A DNA stretch of 64,000 nucleotides from Cryptoclostridium sp036644995 (GCA_036644995.1 JAVXOZ010000008.1:13897-77896), one strand, 5' to 3'; shown: positions 35,909-45,384, counted from the first letter of the stretch. Translations and numbers: made by a program. Notes: generated by a model from the sequence alone, not told the origin.

Positions 35909-36796
35909 TTAAGTTACCGCCATGGGGTCTTTGGAATTTTGCCATTCCAACCAAATTACTGTGGCAATTATTAAAGAACCACCCATAAGCAGGTTCATGG
36001 TAAAGGCTTCAAATCCCAACAGTACCGAAAAAGCGGCACCAAAAAATGATTCAAAAGATAGTAATATAGCGCTTGTGGAAGTTGGCGTGTATTTTTGCCC
36101 AAAAGTTTGTAAAAACAAGCATAAAGCGGTGGGAAAAATGGCAAGATAAGTCATAACCAACATACCTGAGCCCCATTGTACTCCGGAAAAATCTCCGCCT
36201 TCAAAAACAAAAAAGGTAAAGGTGGATAGCACTGCCACTGTGGCAAGTTGTAGAAAGGATAGCCGTAATGGGTGTTTTCCTTTGGCGTTTACCCCTAAAT
36301 AAGCAATGTGACAAGCGTAAGCCAAAGCACAGCCTAAAGTGAGAGTATCACCTATGTTAAAATTCAATCCTGCATTTGTCCAAGTTAAAATAGCTATGCC
36401 GATAAAGCAGATAAAAACCGCTATAAAAACCCGTATATTTGGCTTTTTTTTAAAAATCAACCAAGATATAAATGGTACCATTAAAAGATTGGTGGCGGTG
36501 AGTATGGCATTATTGGAAACTGTGGTAAATTGCAAACCCACAGTTTGTAAATAAAAACCAAAAAAGTAAAATACACCTGCGGTTATACCAACTTTTACCT
36601 CAGATTTGGTAAGTTTTATTACATTTTTATTTAAAGCTATAAGTAAAACCAAAGCACCCATTAAGAACCTGAGCATATTGAGGAGTCCGGGCTTAAAACC
36701 ACAGGATAAAGCCATATCCACAGCAATAAAACCGCTGCCCCAAATTAAGGCAGTTGTTAAAAGTGCTGCTTCCCCTTTAAATTTTTTGAAATTCAT
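35909..36796 (-). CDS. EamA/DMT-family transporter
   Basis: A 295-residue membrane protein with ten predicted helices arranged as two EamA repeats (TALIWGSGFIAVDMAL at the start of the first; second half from about 150). Such proteins export amino acids or other metabolites; substrate unknown. The ATG has a TAGGAG site. A single gene. Confidence 0.88.
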   Translation of the reverse strand: MNFKKFKGEAALLTTALIWGSGFIAVDMALSCGFKPGLLNMLRFLMGALVLLIALNKNVIKLTKSEVKVGITAGVFYFFGFYLQTVGLQFTTVSNNAILTATNLLMVPFISWLIFKKKPNIRVFIAVFICFIGIAILTWTNAGLNFNIGDTLTLGCALAYACHIAYLGVNAKGKHPLRLSFLQLATVAVLSTFTFFVFEGGDFSGVQWGSGMLVMTYLAIFPTALCLFLQTFGQKYTPTSTSAILLSFESFFGAAFSVLLGFEAFTMNLLMGGSLIIATVIWLEWQNSKDPMAVT

Positions 36797-36956
36797 TGTT
36801 TTCTCCTAAATTATGATATCGAAAATGAATTATAGCACAAAAAACTGTGAAAATAAACGAATAATATAAAATTAGCATGAAAATACAATAAATTCCCTTT
36901 ACAAATAAAAAAAATTGCTATAACATGTTATGAAATAAGTAAGGAGATATGTATCA

Positions 36957-38405
36957 ATGAAAAAAAATATGAATTATACAATGCTGTGTGATTTTTATGA
37001 GTTAACTATGTCTAATGGTTACTTTCAATTAGGTTGGGAATCTAAAATCACTTATTTCGATGTTTTTTTTAGAAGAATACCAGATAATGGCGGCTTTGCT
37101 ATTGCGGCAGGGTTAGAACAAGTTATTGACTATATTGAAAATTTGAATTTTGATGAAGATGATATCGCATTGCTGCGTAAAAAAGGTATATTTGATGAAG
37201 CATTTTTAAAATATTTGGAAACTTTTAAGTTCCATGGTGATATTTATGCAGTGCCTGAAGGTACTCCTGTTTTTCCCAATGAACCTATTTTAACGGTACG
37301 TGCCCCGGCTATGGAGGCACAATTTATTGAAACATTTATTTTATTATCCTTAAATCATCAAAGTTTAATTGCAACCAAGTCCAATAGAATCTGCCGAGCT
37401 GCGGCAGGTAGACCTATATCAGAATTTGGCTCCCGCCGTGCTCAAGGTGCCGATGCTGCTATATTAGGGGCACGTGCTGCCTGTATTGGTGGTTGTGCAG
37501 GAACTGCCTGCACCATTTCGGATTTGCTTTTTGATACCCCCGCAGGTGGTACCATGGCTCATTCTTGGGTGCAAATGTTTGATACGGAATTAGAATCATT
37601 TCAGGCATATTGCCGCACTTATCCTCAAAAACCCACACTCTTAGTGGATACTTATAATGTTACAAAAAGCGGTGTGCCCAATGCTATTGCGGCTTTTAAG
37701 GAATTTGGCATTGAAGATGGCGCTATTAGATTAGATTCCGGAGATATTACTTATCTTAGTAAAAAAGCCAGAAAAATGCTGGATGATGCAGGTTTGCCAA
37801 ATTGCAAAATTGTGGTTTCAAATTCTTTAGATGAGTTTATTATCCGTGATTTATTGCTTCAAGGTGCTCAAATAGATGCTTTTGGGGTGGGTGAACGCTT
37901 AATAACTGCCAGCAGTGAGCCTGTTTTTGGTTGTGTTTATAAATTGGCAGCCATTGAAGATGATAAAGGTAACATAATACCAAAAATAAAAATCAGTGAA
38001 AATGCAGAAAAAATAACCACACCCCATTTTAAAAAAGTGTATCGTATTTTTGATAATGCCACAGGTAATGCCAATGCGGACTTGGTGTCTATTTTTGATG
38101 AAGAATTTGATGAATCTAAACCTTTAACAATTTTTGATTCCGATTATCCTTGGAAGAAAAAAGTATTTACCGATTATACTATGAAAGAATTATTGGTGCC
38201 TATATTCAAAAATGGTGAAAAAGTTTACAACAGTCCTTCGGTTGCGGAAATTAAAGCTCATTCCCAACAACAGATTGATAAATTATGGGATGAAATGAAA
38301 CGTTTTGAACATCCCCATATCTATTACGTTGACCTTTCGGAAAAACTGTGGAAAATTAAGAAAGATTTGATTGAAAATAACTTCGGTAAATATCAAAATT
38401 CTTAA
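36957..38405 (+). CDS. pncB: Nicotinate phosphoribosyltransferase
   Basis: A 482-residue NAD-salvage enzyme that joins nicotinate and PRPP to nicotinate mononucleotide. The N-terminus (MLCDFYELTMSNGYF), FGSRRAQG (about 159-166), the regulatory His region GTMAHSWVQMF and the RLDSGD motif (about 256-261) are all present. Good AAGGAGA site. A single gene with its own terminator. Confidence 0.95.
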   Translation: MKKNMNYTMLCDFYELTMSNGYFQLGWESKITYFDVFFRRIPDNGGFAIAAGLEQVIDYIENLNFDEDDIALLRKKGIFDEAFLKYLETFKFHGDIYAVPEGTPVFPNEPILTVRAPAMEAQFIETFILLSLNHQSLIATKSNRICRAAAGRPISEFGSRRAQGADAAILGARAACIGGCAGTACTISDLLFDTPAGGTMAHSWVQMFDTELESFQAYCRTYPQKPTLLVDTYNVTKSGVPNAIAAFKEFGIEDGAIRLDSGDITYLSKKARKMLDDAGLPNCKIVVSNSLDEFIIRDLLLQGAQIDAFGVGERLITASSEPVFGCVYKLAAIEDDKGNIIPKIKISENAEKITTPHFKKVYRIFDNATGNANADLVSIFDEEFDESKPLTIFDSDYPWKKKVFTDYTMKELLVPIFKNGEKVYNSPSVAEIKAHSQQQIDKLWDEMKRFEHPHIYYVDLSEKLWKIKKDLIENNFGKYQNS

Positions 38406-38418
38406 AATTTACATATAG

Positions 38419-38456
38419 CAGGCAACTATTTTACCTAAAGTAGTTGCCTGTTTTTT
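38419..38456 (+). terminator. Terminator of pncB
   Basis: CAGGCAACTA and TAGTTGCCTG form a stem followed by six T. Confidence 0.85.
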
Positions 38457-38518
38457 AATGCGGTAATAAATTTAGAATCAGTGGTTTTTTATTATTTTTG
38501 ATGTACTTAATATTTAAA

Positions 38519-38580
38519 AAAATAACCCCTTGTTGCAGTATTATATTAGTAATATATTACTTTACAACAAGGGGTATTTT
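38519..38580. terminator. Long-loop inverted repeat before element copy 4
   Basis: ACCCCTTGTTG and CAACAAGGGGT pair across a ~30-base AT-rich loop, with a short T run on the right. It may end spoIIR transcripts or back up the pncB terminator. Confidence 0.5.
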
Positions 38581-38586
38581 ATAGTG

Positions 38587-38748
38587 CAGGCTGTTGATAA
38601 AGTCTGATATTCGGCAAAATCCCTTCCCACCCACTGCTTATGTACATTTAGGTACACTGCACAGTCGCTGCTCAGGGAGTTTTACCGAATCTAAGGCTTT
38701 CTTAACAGCCCGGCATCTTGCCAAAAAACTATGTTTTTTGACAATCTG
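38587..38748 (+). repeat. Dispersed palindromic element, copy 4 (long form, clear direct repeats)
   Basis: The core is 38588-38711 and the tail hairpin TTGCCAAAAAAC / TTTTTTGACAA ends at 38748. The perfect 10-bp direct repeat TTTTATAGTG lies at 38577-38586 and 38749-38758, directly at both ends. This shows that core and tail moved as one unit. It sits between converging pncB and spoIIR. Confidence 0.93.
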
Positions 38749-38792
38749 TTTTATAGTGTTTATATAATTGATATTAAGTTTTTAAAGAATTT

Positions 38793-39380
38793 TTATTTTA
38801 ATAGTTCATGGATTTTGGATTTAATTTTTACTTCTGTTATTTTGGCATCAGCTGCAACAATTTCATCGCTGTTTTGAGGATTATAGCTTTCTAAGTGTGC
38901 TACCCCAATATTTTGGGAAATATCCACAAAGCAGAGTGGTGGGAACATCACGCACCACCAGTTTTTCCCTTCTCCTGCTCCCAGTAGTATCTTAACTGCC
39001 TGATATTCCCCGGCACCGAGAGTTAGGTCGCCATATTTTTTGGTGGGGAAGATATCCTTTTTGATTTGCACCTTGGCACCATAGGTAAAACCATTTGACA
39101 GTAGAGTTTCATTGGCTATTTTTTCGATTTTATTTGAGTTTTGCGTAAGTAAATCATAGGCTTCTTGGTAATTTTTGCAGCAGTTTAAATCATGGGCAAA
39201 GGCTTTTAAAACAGCATCCCGCACTTTTAGTTTTACCTCTTGGTCATAAGGGGCATCACTATTGGCAATTACGTGAAAACGGATTAAGCTTTGTTCCGCA
39301 GTGGCGTTATTGGAGTATAGCCAAATACTGAGGGAAAAAACAGTGGTGGAAATCAGCAGTAAAGCCAAAAACTTTTTCAA
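38793..39380 (-). CDS. spoIIR: SpoIIR, forespore signalling protein
   Basis: A 195-residue secreted protein with an N-terminal signal or anchor segment (about 3-25). In sporulation it is made in the forespore and activates SpoIIGA in the mother cell to process pro-sigma-E. The hallmark block IRFHVIANSDAPYDQEVKLKV (33-53) is intact. The start is TTG at 39380, seven bases after AAGGGGG. It follows sigG by 12 bp, so the two form an operon. Confidence 0.93.
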   Translation of the reverse strand: MKKFLALLLISTTVFSLSIWLYSNNATAEQSLIRFHVIANSDAPYDQEVKLKVRDAVLKAFAHDLNCCKNYQEAYDLLTQNSNKIEKIANETLLSNGFTYGAKVQIKKDIFPTKKYGDLTLGAGEYQAVKILLGAGEGKNWWCVMFPPLCFVDISQNIGVAHLESYNPQNSDEIVAADAKITEVKIKSKIHELLK

Positions 39381-39392
39381 AATAAATCCCCC

Positions 39393-40166
39393 TTATATAT
39401 GTTTTCTTAAATTGGTAAGTGCGTTTTTTTCCAATCTTGAAACTTGAGCTTGGGAAATCCCTATTTCTGTGGCAACTTCCATTTGGGTTCTGCCTTTAAA
39501 AAAACGTAAATCTATAATTTTTTTCTCTCGTGGGCTTATTTTTTTCATAGCTTCACCTATGGCTAAGTGCTCGGTCCATAATTTATCGTTATTTTTGTCA
39601 TCACCTATTTGATCCATTACCAAAAGTGGATCACCGCCATCGTGATAAATAGGCTCGTAGATGGAAATAGGGTCTTGAATGGCATCTAAAGCGTAGGTAA
39701 TTGTTTCTCTTGGAACTTCAATAGCTGCAGCAATTTGCTCTATAGTGGGTTCCTTGCCATTTTCTATTAATAATCTTTCTTTGGCTTGTAGTGCTTTATA
39801 GGCTATATCTCGCAATGAACGGCTCACACGTAGGGAATTATTATCTCTTAAATAGCGTCTTATTTCCCCAATAATCATAGGTACTGCATAAGTGGAAAAA
39901 TGCACATTTTGTGATAAATCAAAATTATCTGTGGCTTTCATCAAGCCTATACAGCCAACTTGAAATAAATCATCAAGATTTTCACCTCTATTGGTAAACC
40001 GCTGTATTATGCTGAGTACCAATCTTAAATTTCCGCCAATTATTTCCTCTCTGGCGTTTTCATCTCCGCTTTGCATTTCTTTAAAGAGTCCTGTCATAAC
40101 CTTATTGGATAACACCGGCAGCTTTGAAGTATCAACGCCGCAAATCTCAACTTTTCTGTATTGCAT
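39393..40166 (-). CDS. sigG: Sporulation sigma factor G
   Basis: A 257-residue sigma factor of the late forespore. The N-terminal CGVDTSKLPVL (about 9-19), GNLRLVLS and the VSRSLRDIAYKAL region are typical of SigG. Region 4 (RTQMEVATEIGISQAQVSRLEK) is complete. ATG behind GGGGAGGAC. No spoIIGA-sigE genes stand upstream, unlike in Bacillus; spoIIR follows instead. Confidence 0.95.
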   Translation of the reverse strand: MQYRKVEICGVDTSKLPVLSNKVMTGLFKEMQSGDENAREEIIGGNLRLVLSIIQRFTNRGENLDDLFQVGCIGLMKATDNFDLSQNVHFSTYAVPMIIGEIRRYLRDNNSLRVSRSLRDIAYKALQAKERLLIENGKEPTIEQIAAAIEVPRETITYALDAIQDPISIYEPIYHDGGDPLLVMDQIGDDKNNDKLWTEHLAIGEAMKKISPREKKIIDLRFFKGRTQMEVATEIGISQAQVSRLEKNALTNLRKHI

Positions 40167-40196
40167 ATGGTCCTCCCCAAGAATTATTCTCAGTAA

Positions 40197-40226
40197 TAAT
40201 ATGGTTGAATATTCATGGGTTTATCC
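40197..40226 (-). promoter_or_regulatory. Candidate sigma-G/sigma-F promoter of sigG-spoIIR
   Basis: On the minus strand GGATA (40222-40226) and CATATTA (40197-40203) are 18 bases apart. This is close to the forespore consensus (GHATR, 17-18 bases, CATAMTA) with one deviation in each box. Confidence 0.4.
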
Positions 40227-40261
40227 CGCAATAAAACCTGTAATAATGTCGAATAAACAAA

Positions 40262-40297
40262 AAAAGGATGCCCTAAACAACAGGGCACTCTCTTGAC
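40262..40297 (-). terminator. Hairpin upstream of sigG
   Basis: On the minus strand TGCCCTGTTGTTTAGGGCA forms a short stem followed after two C by seven T. It would stop read-through from upp into sigG. Confidence 0.6.
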
Positions 40298-40370
40298 AGT
40301 GGCTTTAATATTTTATTGATAATTTACAGGAAATAATTTACAGTAAAGTATAGCCTTCCAATATTTTATT

Positions 40371-40412
40371 AAAACAGCGGCAATTACCTTAGTTGTAATT
40401 GCCGCTGTTTAA
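40371..40412 (-). terminator. Terminator of upp
   Basis: AAACAGCGGCAATTAC and its complement form a 16-bp stem; the minus strand continues TTTTAATAAA. Confidence 0.8.
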
Positions 40413-40484
40413 TAAACTATTAGGAAAACCCTATTAGGAAAAACGCATATAACAGAGATTATTTTTATTATAATGATTTTATTT

Positions 40485-41114
40485 TTATAATGTGCCGTAA
40501 ATCCTGTCCCCTGCATCTCCAAGACCCGGAAGAATATATCCTTTTTCGTTTAGTCTTTCATCTAAAGCACCAACATATATTTCAACGTCGGGGTGTGCTT
40601 CTTCCATGATTTTTACACCTTCAGGAGAGCCGATAATGCACATAAGCTTTATATCTTTGCCGCCTCTTTCTTTAATAAATGAGATTGCAGCGGCACTGCT
40701 GCCCCCGGTTGCCAGCATGGGGTCTACAACTATAACTTTGTGTTTTGCTATATCCCGTGGGAGTTTGCAGTAATATTCTACAGGTTTCAATGTTTCATGG
40801 TCACGGTGAAGTCCTATGTGGCCTACTTTTGCAGCAGGCATTAAATCTAAAATCCCATCTACCATTCCTAAACCCGCACGGAGAATAGGTATAATGGCAA
40901 CTTTTTGGGAAATTACTTTGCCCACAGTTTTGGTTAGTGGTGTTTCAATGTTAATATCTTCCAAGGGAAGATTTTTTGTGGCTTCATAGCCCATCAGTAA
41001 GGAAATTTCATAAACTAATTGCCGAAAATCTTTAACTGTAGTGTTCTTATCTCGCAGCATGGTTATTTTGTGAGAGATTAAAGGGTGGTTCATAATGTGG
41101 ACATTATTATTCAT
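40485..41114 (-). CDS. upp: Uracil phosphoribosyltransferase
   Basis: A 209-residue pyrimidine-salvage enzyme making UMP from uracil and PRPP. The PRPP loop VVDPMLATGGSSAAA (about 128-142) and the C-terminal uracil-binding GLGDAGDRIYGT are complete. ATG follows GGAGG. The gene immediately upstream is a decayed uracil permease. Confidence 0.96.
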   Translation of the reverse strand: MNNNVHIMNHPLISHKITMLRDKNTTVKDFRQLVYEISLLMGYEATKNLPLEDINIETPLTKTVGKVISQKVAIIPILRAGLGMVDGILDLMPAAKVGHIGLHRDHETLKPVEYYCKLPRDIAKHKVIVVDPMLATGGSSAAAISFIKERGGKDIKLMCIIGSPEGVKIMEEAHPDVEIYVGALDERLNEKGYILPGLGDAGDRIYGTL

Positions 41115-41153
41115 GATCTGCCTCCAGTTCTTCTATTTTAGCTTTATCACATT

Positions 41154-41490
41154 CTAATTCTTGGGTAAAAGTAAATTCATAATTACACCAACAACCACGG
41201 CAATGAATAAGCCTGAGAGTGTTAAGGAAACCGCACCAATATTTATGCTAAGACCGCCTGTGGCACTGAATGCCGCTAAAAAGGCAAAAGAAGAGCCCTG
41301 GAATACAGGAACCTCAAATTTGGTACATACATTAAAAATAAGCGTATCAAAGCCTACTGTAACCAGAGTTACTGCGGTATTTAAGCGGTAATAAGTGGTA
41401 CTAAAATGGTGCTCCCAAACATTGCGAACATATGCTGGATGCCAAGAAGTAAATCCTTGCTGTTGAGTCTTTACATTAAAAAAGTATCTT
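41154..41490 (-). pseudogene. uraA: Remnant of a uracil permease gene (uraA)
   Basis: Read on the minus strand from about 41485, one frame gives KDLLLGIQHMFAMFGSTIL followed by VPLITA and a stop, the classic N-terminus of UraA/NCS2 permeases. One frame over it resumes with LNTAVTLVTVGFDTLIF and TKFEVPVFQGSSFAFLAAF. It then jumps directly to a UraA-like C-terminus (GGLSINIGAVSLTLSG, then a hydrophobic end NLLLPKN and stop at 41154). So there is a frameshift and a deletion of most of the ~400-residue protein, and no intact start. It lies 40 bp upstream of upp, the usual partner. Confidence 0.85.
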
Positions 41491-41791
41491 CTAAATCATT
41501 GTTTATCAGATAAAACCCTTAAACTTTCAAAATTATACAATATTTTTATTTAATTGTCCAGTGGGTGTTCCTTGTCAATGTATTTTTTGGTGGGATAGGG
41601 AGTAAACACCACAGCCACATAGGTATAGAAGGTTAAAAAAAATTCTTTTTTAACACCAAGTGCAAATTTTTGTTTTTTATAGAACAATCAAAAAAAAATA
41701 CAATAACAAATAATTGAAATTACAAAACATTGTGAAAAGTAGATATATTTGACATATGTGTTGAAATACGCTCCTAAACGGCTTTTTTGGC

Positions 41792-41820
41792 TTGCAATTT
41801 ATTTTCCATAGAAGTATAAT
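41792..41820 (+). promoter_or_regulatory. Promoter P1 of the ech-hyp operon
   Basis: TTGCAA (41792-41797) and TATAAT (41815-41820) have a 17-base spacer. Confidence 0.65.
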
Positions 41821-41864
41821 TACAATGTAAATTTAACGTGGGTGCTCATTTCCATCAAATACCA

Positions 41865-41893
41865 TTGTCATTATTCGACATAATATGTATTAT
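41865..41893 (+). promoter_or_regulatory. Promoter P2 of the ech-hyp operon
   Basis: TTGTCA (41865-41870) and TATTAT (41888-41893) have a 17-base spacer, 73 bp below P1. Confidence 0.6.
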
Positions 41894-41951
41894 ACTAAAG
41901 AGAAGGAAATGAAAATACCCAAAGAAACCAAAAGAAGAGGGGGATTTAAAA

Positions 41952-43964
41952 TTGGATACCATGTTTCTCGGTACACTATCTGCACTAATTTTATTTCCGA
42001 TCGTGGTTGCACTGATTCTTTTGGTTGTCAAATCTGACGGCGCAAGAAACGGCATTGTTAAAGTGGCTTCTATAGCCATTGCGGCTGCCTCTGTATTTCT
42101 TGCAGTACTGTATTTCATGAATGGGAGTCAAACCTTTGCCTTTGATGGCACAATGATTTCCTATGCTATGATGGCTATTGAGGTATTCCTCTGTGTAGTT
42201 ATTATCGCATTCAGCATTAAATACAAGTTCTATTGGGCCGGTGTTTTGGCAATCATACAAACTCCGATTATGATCTGGTTCGAAATGACCCATGGTCACG
42301 GAATTGATATCAGTTACAACCTCTACGTCGACGGACTCTCGGTAATCATGGCTGTGATTATCGGCATCATTGGTACACTTATTGCGGTCTATGCTTTAGG
42401 CTACATGAAAGACTACCAACAGCACAACGAGGACCAGAAAGACAGAAGACCGTGGTTCTTCTTCGTTGTATTCATTTTCCTTGCCGCTATGTTCGGCCTT
42501 GTAACATCCAATAACTTAATCTGGATGTATTTCTTCTGGGAAATTACGAGCTTAAGTTCGTTCTTCCTAATCGGATACTCCAAAACCCAAGAAGCAATCC
42601 GGAATTCATTCCGTGCATTGATTATGAACTTGGGCGGCGGGTTGGCATTCTGTCTTGCCATTGTGTTCTTAGGTGTAACTTGTTACACTGTTGAATTTTC
42701 CGGATTACTTGCTCAGGGATTAGCCGGTAGTTTAGGCATCTACATTATCGTACCTGTTGGTCTTTTGGCTTTTGCCGGTATTACCAAAGCCGCTCAAATG
42801 CCTTTCAACAGTTGGCTCCTTGGTGCCATGGTTGCACCTACTCCCGTTTCTGCTTTACTTCACTCATCTACAATGGTTAAAGCAGGGGTATTCCTAATTA
42901 TCAAATTGGCTCCCTTGATGGGTGTTTGGATTCCCGGTGCTACATCCGGTGCATTCGTCAATGGAATTTTCGCTTATAACTTTGCAGGCATCATGGTTAT
43001 GATGGTTGGTGGTATCACTTTCCTTCTTGCCTCATTTGCCGCTATTTCCCAAAGCAATGCAAAAAGAGTATTGGCTTACTCAACCATTGCTAATCTTGGC
43101 TTGATTGTACTTTGCGGTGGTATTGGTACACCCGCAGCAGTATGGGCAGGCATCATGCTTATTATCTTCCATGCTATCGCTAAATCTTTGTTGTTCTTAA
43201 GTGTTGGTACAGTAGAACATCGCATTGGTTCCAGAGATATCGAAGATATGGATGGCTTGTTTGTAAGATTACCTAAAGTTGCTATTTTCATGATTATTGG
43301 TATTTGCGGTATGTTTATTGCTCCTTTTGGTATGTTAATTTCCAAATGGGCAGCAATGGTTTCAATTATTGAATCCGGTAACCCAATATTGGTAATGATG
43401 TTGATATTCGGTAGTGCAGCTACCTTGTTCTTCTGGGCTAAATGGCTCGGCAAACTTTGTGCTGTTGTTGCCGGTTGCGATGATAAAGAATCACTTGGTA
43501 TTCCAAGTTCTGAAAAACTCGTATTGAGTGTTTTAGCAACATTTACCATTGCCATGTGTTTATTCTTCCCGGTGTTGTCTTCCGGTGTTATTGTTCCTTA
43601 TCTCCAAAGTGCTTTCACAGCAACGGATATGGGGCTAATTGCAGAAAGCAACCTTATTATCATGACTATTCTTGTGGCTGTTATCGTTTTGATGGTAGTT
43701 TTCTTCTTTGGCAAAACCAAAAAGAAAATTGTTTCCATCTACTTATCCGGTGAAAATGTTGGGGATGATCGTACTTTCCGCAACTCCTTAAAACAACCGC
43801 AACAAGCACAACTCAAAAACTGGTATATGGAATCTTATTTCGGTGAACATAAGATGAATCTTATCGGTATCATCAGCACCGTAATTGTAATTGGTGGAAC
43901 CTTTATCTTAATCGCTGGTTACGCTCTTTACGTTTTATTAAGAATGTTTGGAGGTGCTGCATAA
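41952..43964 (+). CDS. echA: Ech-type hydrogenase, antiporter-like membrane subunit EchA
   Basis: A 670-residue membrane protein with about 15-17 helices, homologous to NuoL-type proton/cation channels of complex I. Signatures include the glutamate helix in MYFFWEITSLSSFFLIGY, the KAAQMPFNSWLLGAMVAPTPVSALLHSSTMVKAG block (about 280-315) and a C-terminal amphipathic region. It would form the ion-pumping arm of the energy-converting hydrogenase. Start is TTG at 41952 behind AGAGGGGG; an ATG three codons later is the alternative. C-ending codons (TTC, ATC, AAC) are much commoner here than in surrounding genes. Confidence 0.93.
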   Translation: MDTMFLGTLSALILFPIVVALILLVVKSDGARNGIVKVASIAIAAASVFLAVLYFMNGSQTFAFDGTMISYAMMAIEVFLCVVIIAFSIKYKFYWAGVLAIIQTPIMIWFEMTHGHGIDISYNLYVDGLSVIMAVIIGIIGTLIAVYALGYMKDYQQHNEDQKDRRPWFFFVVFIFLAAMFGLVTSNNLIWMYFFWEITSLSSFFLIGYSKTQEAIRNSFRALIMNLGGGLAFCLAIVFLGVTCYTVEFSGLLAQGLAGSLGIYIIVPVGLLAFAGITKAAQMPFNSWLLGAMVAPTPVSALLHSSTMVKAGVFLIIKLAPLMGVWIPGATSGAFVNGIFAYNFAGIMVMMVGGITFLLASFAAISQSNAKRVLAYSTIANLGLIVLCGGIGTPAAVWAGIMLIIFHAIAKSLLFLSVGTVEHRIGSRDIEDMDGLFVRLPKVAIFMIIGICGMFIAPFGMLISKWAAMVSIIESGNPILVMMLIFGSAATLFFWAKWLGKLCAVVAGCDDKESLGIPSSEKLVLSVLATFTIAMCLFFPVLSSGVIVPYLQSAFTATDMGLIAESNLIIMTILVAVIVLMVVFFFGKTKKKIVSIYLSGENVGDDRTFRNSLKQPQQAQLKNWYMESYFGEHKMNLIGIISTVIVIGGTFILIAGYALYVLLRMFGGAA

Positions 43965-44863
43965 TGCCATCAAATTTTGGTTTAATCAACATAATTTCTT
44001 TGGTTGCTTTCATAGTGTTAGCACCATTTGTAGGCGGCATATTGGCAGGTTTGGACAGAAGAATAACCGCCCGTATGCAAGGACGTTTTGGTCCTCCTAT
44101 TCTTCAGCCCTTCTACGATGTTTCTAAATTAATGCAAAAAGAAGCTGTTACTGTTAATAAGGTTCAGGATTTCTATATTGGAGCATTCTTGTTCTTCATT
44201 ATTATTACCGGTGCATTCTTCTTCGTAGGCGGCGATTTACTTTTAGTAATCTTCACATTAACAACTGCCAGCATCTTTATGGTTGCAGCAGCTTATTCTT
44301 CCAATTCACCTTTTGCTGAAATTGGTGCAGAACGTGAATTATTGCAAATGATGGCTTATGAACCTATGGTTTTATTAACTGCCGTTGGTTTCTACCTTGT
44401 TTGTGGAACTTTCAATGTATCTGAAATACTTGGTGCCGCAAAACCTGCAATTATTTATTTACCCGGTATGTTCATTGGCTTCTTGTTCATTTTGACCTTG
44501 AAGTTCAGAAAATCACCTTTCGATTTGAGTATGTCTCATCATGCTCACCAAGAATTGGTAAAAGGTCTTACCACTGAGTTTTCCGGTAAAACCTTGGCAA
44601 TGATTGAAATTTCTCACTGGTATGAAAACGTATTCCTTCTTGGTTTCGTTTATCTCTTCGTGGCTTATACTGCTGTGTGGAGTATACCTATTGCTATCCT
44701 TGTATGTCTTTTGACCTACTTCCTTGAAGTATTCATCGATAACAATTATGCCAGAATGAAATGGGAAGTTGCTATTAATTCTTCGTGGATAGTTACCATG
44801 ACCTTTGGTTTTGTTAACTTGCTTGCTGTTTATTTACTTAAATTGTTCGGTATTATTGTATAG
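43964..44863 (+). CDS. echB: Ech-type hydrogenase membrane subunit EchB (NuoH-like)
   Basis: A 299-residue membrane protein with about eight helices, homologous to NuoH/HycD, which links the soluble arm to the pump. Family marks are the loop GRFGPPILQPFYDVSKLMQKE (split over about 41-61), AEIGAERELLQMMAYEP and KFRKSPFDLSMSHHAHQELVKG. The start overlaps the echA stop by one base. Confidence 0.95.
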   Translation: MPSNFGLINIISLVAFIVLAPFVGGILAGLDRRITARMQGRFGPPILQPFYDVSKLMQKEAVTVNKVQDFYIGAFLFFIIITGAFFFVGGDLLLVIFTLTTASIFMVAAAYSSNSPFAEIGAERELLQMMAYEPMVLLTAVGFYLVCGTFNVSEILGAAKPAIIYLPGMFIGFLFILTLKFRKSPFDLSMSHHAHQELVKGLTTEFSGKTLAMIEISHWYENVFLLGFVYLFVAYTAVWSIPIAILVCLLTYFLEVFIDNNYARMKWEVAINSSWIVTMTFGFVNLLAVYLLKLFGIIV

Positions 44864-44874
44864 GAGGTGTAGAT

Positions 44875-45384
44875 ATGTCATCAGTAATTAAATCACCCTG
44901 GGTGATCCATTATGATGCTTCCAGCTGCAACGGCTGCGACATCGAAGTGTTGGCGTGCCTCACTCCCATGTATGATGCAGAACGTTTTGGTATCATCAAT
45001 ACTGGTAACCCCAAACACGCCGATGTTTTCTTGGTAACCGGTGGTGTTAATGAACAAAATAAAAATGTTGTAAAACAGATTTATGAACAAATGCCTGAAC
45101 CTAAAGTAGTAGTAGCTATTGGTATCTGTGCCGCCACAGGTGGTATATTCCAAGAATGTTACAACATCTTAGGTGGTGTAGACACTGTTATTCCCGTTGA
45201 CGTTTATGTTCCCGGTTGTGCTGCCAGACCAGAAGCCATCATTGATGGTATCGTTCAAGGTCTTGGGGTATTGGCTGAGAAAAGCGCAAACTTGAAAAAA
45301 GGTATTTTGCCCGCTAACACAGTGATTGAAGCAGGCAAAGACCAAGAAACTGTAACCGAAGCCGATGCGGCTCGTCCCGAGTAA
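44875..45384 (+). CDS. echC: Ech-type hydrogenase small subunit EchC (NuoB-like)
   Basis: A 169-residue small subunit holding the proximal [4Fe-4S] cluster next to the Ni-Fe site. Ligand motifs are SCNGCDIEVLAC (about 17-28), GICAATGG (about 83-90) and VPGCAARPE (about 116-124). The C-terminal 30 residues are a charged, low-complexity tail. Strong AGGAGG site. Confidence 0.95.
   Translation: MSSVIKSPWVIHYDASSCNGCDIEVLACLTPMYDAERFGIINTGNPKHADVFLVTGGVNEQNKNVVKQIYEQMPEPKVVVAIGICAATGGIFQECYNILGGVDTVIPVDVYVPGCAARPEAIIDGIVQGLGVLAEKSANLKKGILPANTVIEAGKDQETVTEADAARPE

Noticed and set aside
40371..40412. PyrR-type attenuator near upp
   Set aside because: The hairpin lies downstream of upp on its strand, so it is a terminator; no antiterminator pair is visible upstream.
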